Source: Humibacter albus DSM 18994 (GTDB taxonomy: Bacteria > Actinomycetota > Actinomycetes > Actinomycetales > Microbacteriaceae). From it: a stretch of 64,000 nucleotides of DNA. The DNA is taken from the NCBI RefSeq assembly GCF_000421825.1, contig NZ_ATXT01000014.1, positions 310,001 to 374,000 of the forward strand. Direction: 5' to 3'. This document shows, piece by piece, positions 35,039 to 42,889 of the stretch. The notes beneath the pieces are model-generated. The model had not been told where the DNA came from, ran no database searches, and saw nothing but the letters and a program-made list of their open reading frames with translations. How positions within the stretch are numbered: position 1 is the stretch's first letter; every line of letters starts with the position of its first letter. The translations under genes and the position numbers were made by a program.

Positions 35039-37711
35039 TCACTGCGGGCGCAGGGTCAGCGTGTCCCGCGTCGCCTTCGTCACCGCCTTCGGCGTGAACG
35101 GCCAGGGCCGCGTGCGGTTCTGCTGCCACAGCGGCAACTGATCCATGTAGTGCGGATTGAACGCGTGCCCGGAGTCGCCGGTGAGGTTGATCCAGCTCGA
35201 GCGGTCGAAGTCGGCGAGATCGACCACCTGCCGCATCGAGGGGACCCAGTTGACCGCATAACCGACGCTGGCGTCCCAGCCGACGGCATCCACCACCGAT
35301 GAGCTGCCGCCGAGCTTGTACGGTCCACGGTTGAACAGCGCCTCGATGGGTGCGATGCCCGAGACGCCGAAGCTCTGGTTCGTGACTTCGAGGGTGTGGA
35401 TGTCTCCCCACTTCCAGTCGGACGTCTCGGGTCCCATGAGCTTGACGGCCTCGTGGTAAGCCTGCGTGGCGGCATAGGCGAACATCTGGTCGCGGTCGTC
35501 GACGCCGAGTTTCGTGTCGAGCCACCAGCTCGCGTCCTTCTGCGCCAAGAGGTCGGCGACCACCTGGAACCATCGCGCGCCGCCCGTGGGCGCCGCCGAA
35601 GAAGGCAGTTTGCGGGCGAAGGCGTCGTGCAGCAGGTTGCGCCAGAAGATGTTGAAGTAGGCGGCGGCCGCGCTGTCCGCCTCGTCGCGGTAGTCCCAGT
35701 CCTTCAGCAGGGCGATGGCCTTGCTCGTGCCCGAGTCCACCGAGAGCTTCGTCAGGATGGGCACGAGCGTCGCCGCATTCTCGTCGTACGTGTCGGCGTC
35801 GATCCTCGACATGTCGGCCGAGGTGATCTTCGTGCCGTGATGGATCAGCTTCTTCAGATCGGCGGTGATGCGATCGGCGCGGTAGCCGGCGTCCCAGTCT
35901 TGCGTGAGGTTGACGGCGTACTTCGGCCCGACGGCGGCGTTGTTCGCTGTCACGATGAAGCCGCTCGACGGGTTGTAGAGGCTCGGCAGCTGGTCGAACG
36001 AGACGTAGCCGCTCCAGCCGTAGGCACTCGACCAGCCCGGCTCGATCGAGGTGCCGTCGCCCTGTTTGCGCACGGGGATGCGACCGGGCGCCTGGTAACC
36101 GATGTTCCCCGCCGTGTCGGCGTAGATCAGATTCTGGGCCGGCACGTCGAACTGGCGCGCGGCATCCCGGAACTGCGCCCAGTCCGTCGCCCTGTCGATC
36201 GTGAAGATCGCCTCGGCGGTGTGTCCGGGCGTGAGCGCGGTCCATTGCAGCGACAGGGCGTACTTGCCCGCCGGGAAGCCGCCGGACGCCTTCTTGTGAT
36301 GGGCGGTGATGGTGTCGTACTGGCCGCCGGTGACGATCGGACCGTGCACGGTCGAGCGCACCGTGATGGTGACGGGCTTGGAGCCCGCGACTTTGATGGT
36401 CTCCTTGCGCACGGTGAACGGGACGACCTTGCCGTCGTACTCGTATCCTGCGCCGCTGAGCTTCTCGAGGTAGAGGTCGGTGACATCGGGGCCCAGGTTC
36501 GTGAACCCCCACGCGATGCTCTGGTTGTGGCCGATCACGACGCCCGGCAGGCCCGAGAAACTGTACCCGGCGACATCGAAGGGGCAGGATGCCGTGACCT
36601 TCGCACAGTGCAGCCCCACCTGGTACCAGATGCTCGGTGCCGCCGGTCCGAGGTGCGGGTCGTTCGAGAGGAGGGGCTTGCCGGTGGCGGTGTGCTTTCC
36701 GGAGACCACCCACGAGTTCGACCCGATGTCTTCGCTGTTCATGCCGAGCAGTGCCGGCACCGCCGCGGCCGCGGTTTCGACCCGGGAGGCGAGTTGCTTC
36801 AGGTCGGCTGTCGCTTCCTTCGCGGCTGTCGTCGTGCCCGCGATCGAGGCGGAGTCAGTCGAGCCGGAGCCCGTCGAGGCGGAGTCCGCCGAGGTCGAGC
36901 CCGTCGAGGGCGACTGAGAAGCCGTGGTCGACTTCGCGGAGGCGGAGCCGCCGGAGGCCTCGGAACTCGTGCGTTGCGTGTCGCCGCCTCCGGCATCCGT
37001 GATCGTCGGATGGTCGGCGTACGGGTACGTCGGGTGCAGCTGCGCGACCTCGTCGGGCGTCAGGGTCGTGCCGAGCACTGCTCGGTCGAGCTCCTCTTCG
37101 AGATTCGAGCGCAGGTCCCAGGCCATCGCCTTCAGCCAGGAGACCGAGTCGACCGGCGTCCACTTCGCGGGCGTGTACCCGGAGGTCTGCAAGCCGAGCA
37201 CGGCGTACTCCAGTGAGATGTCGGCACCCTTGTGCGTCTTCAAGTACGCGTTCACGCCGTCGGCGTAGGCCCGGTAATACGAGAGCGAGGTGGCATCCAT
37301 CTGCTTGACCTCCTGCTCGGCGACACGGCGCCAGCCGAGCGTGCGGATGAACTCGTCGGTGCCGAGCTGGCTGGCGCCGAACAGTTCGCTCAGGCGGCCC
37401 GCGGTGACGTGCCGCCGGAAGTCCATCTCCCAGAAGCGGTCCTGGGCGTGCACGTAACCCTCGGCGAGGAACAGATCGTGGGCGTCGGATGCCGTGATCT
37501 GCGGGATTCCCGCATCGTCGCGCTGCACCTCGACCTTCGAGTGCAGGCCGGGGATGTCGATGCTTCCGCTGGTCTGCGGGAACGACCGGGTCACGGTCCA
37601 GAACGCGAGCACGCCGGCGATCAGGGCGAGCGTCACCACGACGGCGAGCAGGATGCCCACGAACCGCCAGAACGGATGCCGCCGGGACAATCGGGATGCG
37701 TCGGTGCCCAC
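35039..37711 (-). CDS. Penicillin acylase family (Ntn hydrolase) protein
   Basis: 890-residue secreted or membrane-anchored amidohydrolase precursor. An N-terminal helix (FVGILLAVVVTLALIAGVLAFW) anchors or exports it. The alpha-chain part (about 50-240) includes EGYVHAQDRFWEMDFRRH. A Ser/Thr/Ala-rich linker occupies about 241-297. Autocleavage is expected before Ser331 in DIGSNSWVVSG, which starts the beta chain; SNDPHLG follows as in the family. Members cleave penicillins or acyl-homoserine lactones; the substrate here is not known. GTG 37711 follows GAAGGAG. Confidence 0.9.
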   Translation of the reverse strand: MGTDASRLSRRHPFWRFVGILLAVVVTLALIAGVLAFWTVTRSFPQTSGSIDIPGLHSKVEVQRDDAGIPQITASDAHDLFLAEGYVHAQDRFWEMDFRRHVTAGRLSELFGASQLGTDEFIRTLGWRRVAEQEVKQMDATSLSYYRAYADGVNAYLKTHKGADISLEYAVLGLQTSGYTPAKWTPVDSVSWLKAMAWDLRSNLEEELDRAVLGTTLTPDEVAQLHPTYPYADHPTITDAGGGDTQRTSSEASGGSASAKSTTASQSPSTGSTSADSASTGSGSTDSASIAGTTTAAKEATADLKQLASRVETAAAAVPALLGMNSEDIGSNSWVVSGKHTATGKPLLSNDPHLGPAAPSIWYQVGLHCAKVTASCPFDVAGYSFSGLPGVVIGHNQSIAWGFTNLGPDVTDLYLEKLSGAGYEYDGKVVPFTVRKETIKVAGSKPVTITVRSTVHGPIVTGGQYDTITAHHKKASGGFPAGKYALSLQWTALTPGHTAEAIFTIDRATDWAQFRDAARQFDVPAQNLIYADTAGNIGYQAPGRIPVRKQGDGTSIEPGWSSAYGWSGYVSFDQLPSLYNPSSGFIVTANNAAVGPKYAVNLTQDWDAGYRADRITADLKKLIHHGTKITSADMSRIDADTYDENAATLVPILTKLSVDSGTSKAIALLKDWDYRDEADSAAAAYFNIFWRNLLHDAFARKLPSSAAPTGGARWFQVVADLLAQKDASWWLDTKLGVDDRDQMFAYAATQAYHEAVKLMGPETSDWKWGDIHTLEVTNQSFGVSGIAPIEALFNRGPYKLGGSSSVVDAVGWDASVGYAVNWVPSMRQVVDLADFDRSSWINLTGDSGHAFNPHYMDQLPLWQQNRTRPWPFTPKAVTKATRDTLTLRPQ

Positions 37712-37774
37712 GTCACTCCTTCGTGTCGGACCCGCTCATGCTATCGGCCCGCAGGCGGATGGAGCGTCGCGCGC

Positions 37775-38815
37775 TCAGGCGTGCAGGATCGTGTTGAGCT
37801 GTACGCCCTGCCCGCTGCGCTGCACGACCTCGACGGCGCCGCTGAGCGAGTTGCGGCGGAAGAGCAGGTTCGGCACGCCGGAGAGCTCGACGGCCTTCAC
37901 CGTCTGCGGTCGGCCGTCGGCGGTGGGGGCGGATCCGGCGAGCAGCACCTTGGTGCCGGCCGTGACGTAGAGGCCGGCCTCGACGATGCAGTCGTCGCCG
38001 ATGGAGATGCCGATGCCGCTGTTGGCGCCGAGCAGCGAACGCTGCCCGATGGAGACGCGCTGCGTTCCGCCGCCGGAGAGCGTGCCCATGATGGAGGCGC
38101 CGCCGCCGATGTCGGAGCCGTCGCCGACCACCACGCCCTGCGAGATGCGACCCTCGACCATGGAGGAACCGAGCGTGCCGGCGTTGTAGTTCACGAAGCC
38201 CTCGTGCATCACCGTGGTGCCGGGGGCGAGATGGGCTCCGAGTCGCACGCGCGAGGCATCCGCGATGCGCACGCGATCGGGCACCACGTAGTCGGTGAGT
38301 CGCGGGAACTTGTCGATCCCGTAGGCCTGGATGCCCGCCCGCTGCAATGCCGGACGCAGTCTCTCGTAGTCGGCCGGAAGCACCGCGCCGGCGTTCGTGA
38401 AGGCCACGATCGGCAGGTGGGCGAAGATGCCGTCGAGGCTGATCGAGTTCGGGGCGACGAGAAGGTGGGAGAGCAGGTGCAGCCGCAGATAGGCATCCGG
38501 AGTCGAGGTGATCGGTGCCTGCAGGTCGGCCTCGACGGCGCGCGCGTCGATGCACACGTTGCGGCGCGGGTCGTCGCCGGTCTGCGCGTCGAGCGCGGCG
38601 GGCACGAGCCACGGCTCGCTCGCCGACGGCAGGCGGCCCAGTGCGGGCTTCGGGTACCACGTGTCGAGCACAGTGCCATCGCCTGCCACCGTGACGAGCC
38701 CGTAGCCCCAGGCGTGGGTCGGCGCGCCGTCCGCGGCCGCGTTGCTTCTCGCGCCGCCCTCGGAGGAGGTTGCGATGGTCTCGGGCAGGACGGCGTCGGG
38801 TTCGGCGGCGGGCAT
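37775..38815 (-). CDS. dapD: Tetrahydrodipicolinate N-succinyltransferase, DapD
   Basis: Transfers succinyl from succinyl-CoA to tetrahydrodipicolinate. 346 residues, actinobacterial type with a left-handed beta-helix; hexapeptide turns are clear in the stretch with VRLGAHLAPGTTVMHEG, MVEGRISQGVVVGDGS and DIGGGASIMGTLSGGG. The first 32 residues are a variable, Ala/Ser-rich extension. Start ATG 38815 is 18 bp from the divergent dapE start. It has no ribosome site, and TAATCT lies six bases upstream, so it is probably leaderless. Confidence 0.94.
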   Translation of the reverse strand: MPAAEPDAVLPETIATSSEGGARSNAAADGAPTHAWGYGLVTVAGDGTVLDTWYPKPALGRLPSASEPWLVPAALDAQTGDDPRRNVCIDARAVEADLQAPITSTPDAYLRLHLLSHLLVAPNSISLDGIFAHLPIVAFTNAGAVLPADYERLRPALQRAGIQAYGIDKFPRLTDYVVPDRVRIADASRVRLGAHLAPGTTVMHEGFVNYNAGTLGSSMVEGRISQGVVVGDGSDIGGGASIMGTLSGGGTQRVSIGQRSLLGANSGIGISIGDDCIVEAGLYVTAGTKVLLAGSAPTADGRPQTVKAVELSGVPNLLFRRNSLSGAVEVVQRSGQGVQLNTILHA

Positions 38816-38820
38816 GCCCC

Positions 38821-38827
38821 TAGATTA
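38821..38827. promoter_or_regulatory. Shared bidirectional -10 element of dapD and dapE
   Basis: TAGATTA serves both directions. On the plus strand TAGATT (38821-38826) is six bases before the dapE GTG at 38833. On the minus strand TAATCT (38827-38822) is six bases before the dapD ATG at 38815. If both mRNAs are leaderless, the two starts are 18 bp apart. That is the spacing expected for symmetric divergent promoters with overlapping -10 elements. -35 elements are weak on both sides and would lie in coding sequence. Confidence 0.7.
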
Positions 38828-38832
38828 GTAGG

Positions 38833-39903
38833 GTGCTTCTGGACCTCACGGCCGGCCCGGTCGAACTCACTCGTGCTCTCTGCGACATCGAATCGGTCTC
38901 GGGGAATGAGCGTGCCCTGGCGGATGCCGTCGAGCAGGCCGTGCGTGCGCTCCCGCACCTGACGGTGACGCGCGTCGGCAACAACGTCATCGCACGCACG
39001 ACCCTCGGGAGGGCGACGCGCGTGGCGATCGCCGGCCACATCGACACCGTGCCCGTGAACGACAATCTGCCCGCGCGGTTCGAGACGATCGGCGGTGTCG
39101 ACTACCTGTGGGGCCGGGGCACCGTCGACATGAAGGCGGGCGTCGCGGTGCAGCTGGTCGCGGCGGCAGCGCTGAGCGACCCGCGCTACGACATCACCTG
39201 GCTCTGGTACGACAACGAAGAGGTGGCCTCCGAGCTCAACGGGCTGCGCCGCCTCTCCGTCGACCGGCCCGAGCTCTTGCGGGCGGACTTCGCGATCCTG
39301 GGCGAGCCCAGCCAGGCGCAGGTGGAGGGCGGTTGCAACGGCACCCTTCGAGTGGATGTTCGCACCACCGGCGTGCGCGCGCACTCGGCTCGCCCGTGGG
39401 CCGGCGACAACGCCATCCACCACGCCGCACCGATCCTGCAGCGGCTCTCGGGCTACGAGGCGCGCGAGGTCGAGGTCGACGGGCTCGTGTACCGCGAAGC
39501 GCTGAACGCGGTGCTGATCCGCGGGGGAGTGGCGACCAATGTCATTCCCGACGAGTGCGTCGTGCATGTGAACTACCGGTTCGCGCCGAGCCGCTCCGGA
39601 CACGAGGCGATCGAGCACGTGAACGACGTGTTCGACGGCTTCGACGTGACCGTTGCCGACCTCGCCGAGGGCGCTCGTCCCGGGCTCGACACCCCGTTCG
39701 CCCGCGAGTTCCTCGACTCGGTCGGCGCGGTGGCCCGGCCGAAGTACGGCTGGACGGACGTCGCGCGCTTCGCTGCGCTCGGCATCCCGGCGGTCAACTA
39801 CGGACCGGGCGACCCGACGAAGGCGCATGCCGACGACGAGCGCGTCGCGCTGAGCGAGATCGTCGCCTGCGAGCAGGGCCTGCGCCGCTGGCTCACGGCG
39901 TGA
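38833..39903 (+). CDS. dapE: Succinyl-diaminopimelate desuccinylase, DapE
   Basis: Zinc peptidase-like enzyme (M20 family) of 356 residues that frees LL-diaminopimelate from succinate. The metal and catalytic motifs are seen: IAGHIDTVP (His, Asp), GRGTVDMKAG (bridging Asp) and WYDNEEV (Glu-Glu); HADDERV near the end supplies a last His. The inserted dimerisation domain is in the middle (VRAHSARPWAGDNAIH). GTG 38833 is preceded by a leaderless promoter. Its stop overlaps the next gene start as GTGA. Confidence 0.95.
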   Translation: MLLDLTAGPVELTRALCDIESVSGNERALADAVEQAVRALPHLTVTRVGNNVIARTTLGRATRVAIAGHIDTVPVNDNLPARFETIGGVDYLWGRGTVDMKAGVAVQLVAAAALSDPRYDITWLWYDNEEVASELNGLRRLSVDRPELLRADFAILGEPSQAQVEGGCNGTLRVDVRTTGVRAHSARPWAGDNAIHHAAPILQRLSGYEAREVEVDGLVYREALNAVLIRGGVATNVIPDECVVHVNYRFAPSRSGHEAIEHVNDVFDGFDVTVADLAEGARPGLDTPFAREFLDSVGAVARPKYGWTDVARFAALGIPAVNYGPGDPTKAHADDERVALSEIVACEQGLRRWLTA

Positions 39904-41150
39904 CGACGGGAGCGGGCACGCGGCGGACGGCATCCTCGCGGATGTTGCCGGCCGGCCTGCGGACGCGCTACCGGCTGACGCCGTGGTGGGCGAAGGTCAT
40001 CGTCGTCTACCTGCTGGCGCGCCTGATCACCACCGTGATGCTCCTCGTGCTGGCGAGCGTGCAGGGGCCGAACCCGTGGACGGGCGCCTCGCCGGGATAC
40101 TTCGACTTCGCGTCCATCTGGGACGGCCGCTGGTACGACATCGTCGCCGAGTCCGGCTACCCGTCGACGCTGCCGATCGGAACGAACGGACACGTCGAGC
40201 AGAACGCGTGGGCGTTCCTACCGGCGTACCCGTTCCTCGTGAAGGTCGTGATGACGCTCACGTTCCTGCCGTGGTCCCCGGCGGCGGTGCTCGTGTCGTT
40301 CGGCTTCGGTCTGGCCGCCGCGCTCGTCTTCTACCGCATCATGGCGCTGCGTCTTCCCGGCTCGACGTCGCTCTTCGCCGTCGTGCTGTTCTGCGTGGCG
40401 CCCACGTCGGCGCTGTTCCAGCTCGCCTACGCCGAGTCGATGTACCTCTTCCTGCTGCTCGTGTCGCTGTACCTGCTGATGAGACGGCGGTACTGGTGGA
40501 TGCTCGTGCCCGTCGTCGTCGCGGCGTTCGTGCGTCCCAGCGGGCTCGCCTTCGCGCTCGCCATGGGACTGCATGTGATCTATCGGTGGGCGGTTCGCCG
40601 GCGCGACGCATTCTCTGTTCGCGAGCGCGTGGCATCCGTCACCGTGACGATCGTGGCGGGCCTCGCCGGTGTGGCATGGCCCGTGATCGCCGGGGTGGTG
40701 ACCGGGGTGCCCGACGCGTACACGGCCACGGAACTCGCCTGGCGGGCCGACTACATCGGGTACGTGTCGCTCGTGCCGTTCACCTCCTGGATCCAGGCTG
40801 CGCACTGGTGGTTCGCGCTCTGGCTCGGCGTCTTGCCGGGACTCGGATACCTCACACTGCTGCTGCTGATCGCCCTGTTCGCCCTGTGGATGTTCATGCC
40901 GTCGGTGCGCCGTCTCGGTGTCGACCTCCGACTGTGGTGCGCGGCGTACGCGCTCTACCTGCTCGCCGTGTTCTTTCCGCAGTCCAGCACCTTCCGCATC
41001 CTGATGCCGCTCGCACCGATGCTCGGCTCGATCGCGCAGCCGCGCAGCCGGCTCTACCGCGCGGCCGTCGTCATCGTCGCGATCGCGCTGCAGTGGGGCT
41101 GGCTGCTGATCGCGTGGGGCGTCGACGGGGCGGACTGGACCCCGCCGTGA
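39900..41150 (+). CDS. PIG-V-like mannosyltransferase family membrane protein
   Basis: 416-residue multi-pass membrane protein, probably a GT-C fold glycosyltransferase using polyprenyl-phosphate mannose. The first extracytoplasmic loop has IWDGRWYDIVAESGYP, the Asp-Gly-Arg-Trp-Tyr motif typical of PIG-V/Mannosyl_trans2 proteins. AWAFLPAYPFLVK and AYAESMYLFLLLVSLYLL follow as in that family. About ten helices. The start is GTG 39900 overlapping the dapE stop; ATG 39942 is an alternative. The acceptor is unknown; actinobacteria use such enzymes for glycoproteins or lipoglycans. Confidence 0.82.
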   Translation: MTTGAGTRRTASSRMLPAGLRTRYRLTPWWAKVIVVYLLARLITTVMLLVLASVQGPNPWTGASPGYFDFASIWDGRWYDIVAESGYPSTLPIGTNGHVEQNAWAFLPAYPFLVKVVMTLTFLPWSPAAVLVSFGFGLAAALVFYRIMALRLPGSTSLFAVVLFCVAPTSALFQLAYAESMYLFLLLVSLYLLMRRRYWWMLVPVVVAAFVRPSGLAFALAMGLHVIYRWAVRRRDAFSVRERVASVTVTIVAGLAGVAWPVIAGVVTGVPDAYTATELAWRADYIGYVSLVPFTSWIQAAHWWFALWLGVLPGLGYLTLLLLIALFALWMFMPSVRRLGVDLRLWCAAYALYLLAVFFPQSSTFRILMPLAPMLGSIAQPRSRLYRAAVVIVAIALQWGWLLIAWGVDGADWTPP

Positions 41151-41298
41151 TGTGGCCACGGTGAACGGCGGACGGCCTCCGGTCGGGCCCTGAACCGGCC
41201 CTGACCGGATCGCGAACGGGACCGGAACCGCGCCCCGATCAGGGACGATCGTTGCCCGGGGTGACGGAGGCGATTTCCCCGCCGGTCGCCGGATGACG

Positions 41299-41304
41299 GA
41301 TAAT
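41299..41304 (+). promoter_or_regulatory. Candidate -10 element of DUF3117 gene
   Basis: GATAAT differs from TATAAT at one position and lies 31 bases before the ATG; no clear -35. The preceding 41151-41290 has only GC-rich partial palindromes (CCGGTCGGG, CCGGCCC) and no gene. Confidence 0.35.
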
Positions 41305-41335
41305 GGAAAGCAACATCCACTGAAAGGGGAGCTAC

Positions 41336-41509
41336 ATGGCGGCCATGAAGCCGAGAACCGGAGACGGACCCATGGAGGCTGTGAAGGAGGGGCGTCTCAT
41401 CATTGTGCGCGTTCCTCTCGAAGGTGGAGGCCGGCTCGTCGTCTCGGTCAATGACGCCGAGGCCCAGGAGCTTCACGACGTGCTCGGCACCGTCATCACG
41501 GGTAGCTGA
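41336..41509 (+). CDS. DUF3117 family protein
   Basis: 57-residue protein beginning MAAMKPRTGDGPMEAVKEGR, with RVPLEGGGRLVVSVNDAEA, a very conserved actinobacterial signature. Function unknown; its conservation and abundance suggest a basic cytosolic role. ATG 41336 has GAAAGGGGAGC at proper spacing. It is monocistronic: a perfect terminator hairpin begins 22 bp after the stop. In M. tuberculosis the homologue lies in the same wide region as dapE and tatB. Confidence 0.93.
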   Translation: MAAMKPRTGDGPMEAVKEGRLIIVRVPLEGGGRLVVSVNDAEAQELHDVLGTVITGS

Positions 41510-41531
41510 AGCACGACCAAGCACAATGCGC

Positions 41532-41567
41532 AAAGAGAGCGGATGCCCTGGGGCATCCGCTCTCTTT
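41532..41567 (+). terminator. Intrinsic terminator of DUF3117 gene
   Basis: Perfect 16-bp stem AAAGAGAGCGGATGCC/GGCATCCGCTCTCTTT with a CTGG tetraloop, the A-tract before and T-tract after forming the base of the stem. It is symmetrical and may also act on leftward transcripts. The stem contains GGATGC/GCATCC, the over-represented word of this genome. Confidence 0.9.
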
Positions 41568-41644
41568 CGCGTGAGTACCGGTTCGCGTGAGTACCGGTTC
41601 GCGTGAGTACCGGTTCGCGTGAGGCCCGGTTCGCGTGAGGCCCG
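41565..41644. repeat. 16-bp tandem repeat, five copies
   Basis: Five head-to-tail units at 41565, 41581, 41597, 41613 and 41629. The unit is GTTCGCGTGAGTACCG; copies four and five carry GGCCC for GTACC, and the first starts TTTCGC. It directly abuts the terminator and lies downstream of the O-methyltransferase stop at 41678. Confidence 0.92.
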
Positions 41645-41677
41645 GTTCGGGCGCGTCCGCGTGACCCTCGGTCCGGG

Positions 41678-42310
41678 CTACTCGCCGAGCTTCGTGATCT
41701 GCAGCAGGCCGTCGCCCACGGTGCTGAGGGCGCTGACCACGGCCGGTGAGGCCGCGATCTCCGTGACGAGCGTGCGGAACCCGGTGGTGACCTCGTCGCG
41801 CTGGGCGGGATCGGCGACGCGACCCTTCCACAGGGCGTGTGCGACGAGCACCGTGCCGCCCGGCCTGGCCAGGCGCAGCCCGTGCTCCACGTATTCGATC
41901 ACTCCGGCCGGATCGGCGTCGACGAAGACGACGTCGTAGGCGTTCTCGTTCATGCGGGGGAGCACGTCGCGCGCGCGCCCCGTGATCAGCCGCACCTTCG
42001 ACGGCAGAACGCCGGCTTCGGAGAAGTTGGAGCGCGCGTGGTGCAGATGGTCGGCCTCCATGTCGATGGAGGTCAGCGTCGCGTTGGCCGCCCCGCGCAG
42101 GAGCCACAGCCCCGAGACGCCGACGCCGGTGCCCACCTCGAGGATGCTCGTGGCGTGCGACGCCGCGGCGATCACGGAGGACTGCGCCCCGATGGCGGCC
42201 GAGACGGGTTCGACGCCCAGCTCGAGGGACTGGGCTCGTGCCGCCTGGATCGTCTCGGGCTCCGAGACGATGTCGGTCGCGAACTTCCAGTTCTGATCGT
42301 GATGTGACAC
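41678..42310 (-). CDS. Class I SAM-dependent O-methyltransferase
   Basis: 210-residue methyltransferase of the catechol-O-methyltransferase-like family 3. The SAM motif is ILEVGTGVGVSGLWLL, the acidic ribose residue is in TSIDMEADHL, and the metal/catalytic region is DVVFVDADPAG. Target unknown. GTG 42310 follows GGAAGGA. It is divergent from tatB, with 152 bp between starts. The mycobacterial homologue (Rv1220c) occupies a similar position but is separated from tatB by sigE, rseA and htrA, absent here. Confidence 0.9.
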   Translation of the reverse strand: MSHHDQNWKFATDIVSEPETIQAARAQSLELGVEPVSAAIGAQSSVIAAASHATSILEVGTGVGVSGLWLLRGAANATLTSIDMEADHLHHARSNFSEAGVLPSKVRLITGRARDVLPRMNENAYDVVFVDADPAGVIEYVEHGLRLARPGGTVLVAHALWKGRVADPAQRDEVTTGFRTLVTEIAASPAVVSALSTVGDGLLQITKLGE

Positions 42311-42450
42311 AGCGTTCCTTCCTCGGCGTCAAGAATACGCAGTCGACGGGGCCGGTCCTCGCGCCGCACCGCGCGGAGCGAACGTGCGAGTGGCATCGTT
42401 TTCAGGTAACGAGATGCGCACGACGGGCACCCGCATGCAGTTCGGCGGGT

Positions 42451-42456
42451 TACTCT
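42451..42456 (+). promoter_or_regulatory. -10 element of tatB, leaderless
   Basis: TACTCT, six bases (GTACGG), GTG at 42463; no ribosome site. Confidence 0.6.
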
Positions 42457-42462
42457 GTACGG

Positions 42463-42801
42463 GTGTTCGGTTTGACCATGGAGAAATTGGTGATCATCGC
42501 GGTGATCGCCATCCTTCTCATCGGCCCCAATCGGCTGCCGAGATATGCCGCGCAGCTGGGGCAATGGGCGCGCAATCTGCGCAACATGGCCAACAACGCG
42601 CAAGAGAAGATGCGCGAAGAGCTCGGACCCGAGTTCGAGGACGTCGACTGGCACAAGCTCGACCCTCGGCAGTACGACCCGCGCCGCATCATCCGCGATG
42701 CCCTGCTCGACGACGAGCCAGCACCCACGCTGAGCAGACCGGCGAAGACGGCGCGGCTCGACGAGGGCGCGCTGCCGCCGTACGACACCGAAGCGACGTA
42801 G
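42463..42801 (+). CDS. tatB: Sec-independent translocase subunit TatB
   Basis: 112-residue membrane protein of the twin-arginine translocation pathway. The N-terminus FGLTMEKLVIIAVIAILLIGP is the typical short helix with FG and the Pro hinge. An amphipathic helix follows (RYAAQLGQWARNLRNMANNA), then an acidic tail with PRQYDPRRIIRDAL seen in actinobacterial TatB. GTG 42463 restores the standard MFGLT start; the frame upstream is not coding. TatB would be needed for export of EfeB. Confidence 0.92.
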   Translation: MFGLTMEKLVIIAVIAILLIGPNRLPRYAAQLGQWARNLRNMANNAQEKMREELGPEFEDVDWHKLDPRQYDPRRIIRDALLDDEPAPTLSRPAKTARLDEGALPPYDTEAT

Positions 42802-42877
42802 GCCGAAGCGGCGCAGGTCGCAGCACCGCCCGACCCGCGTCGCCGGTGCGCGTTCGATTCGCCTCACGGCATGCCGA

Positions 42878-42883
42878 TAGGAT
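42878..42883 (+). promoter_or_regulatory. -10 element of MFS transporter gene, leaderless
   Basis: TAGGAT, six bases (GCCCGG), GTG at 42890; no ribosome site. Confidence 0.6.
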
Positions 42884-42889
42884 GCCCGG

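Noticed and set aside
35396-37216. 606-codon plus-strand frame opposite the penicillin acylase gene
   Set aside because: Antisense shadow; the opposite strand encodes a clear Ntn hydrolase.
41160-41290. CCGG-rich partial palindromes downstream of the mannosyltransferase gene
   Set aside because: Short, overlapping and imperfect; no single stable stem stands out and no repeat elsewhere in the window matches.
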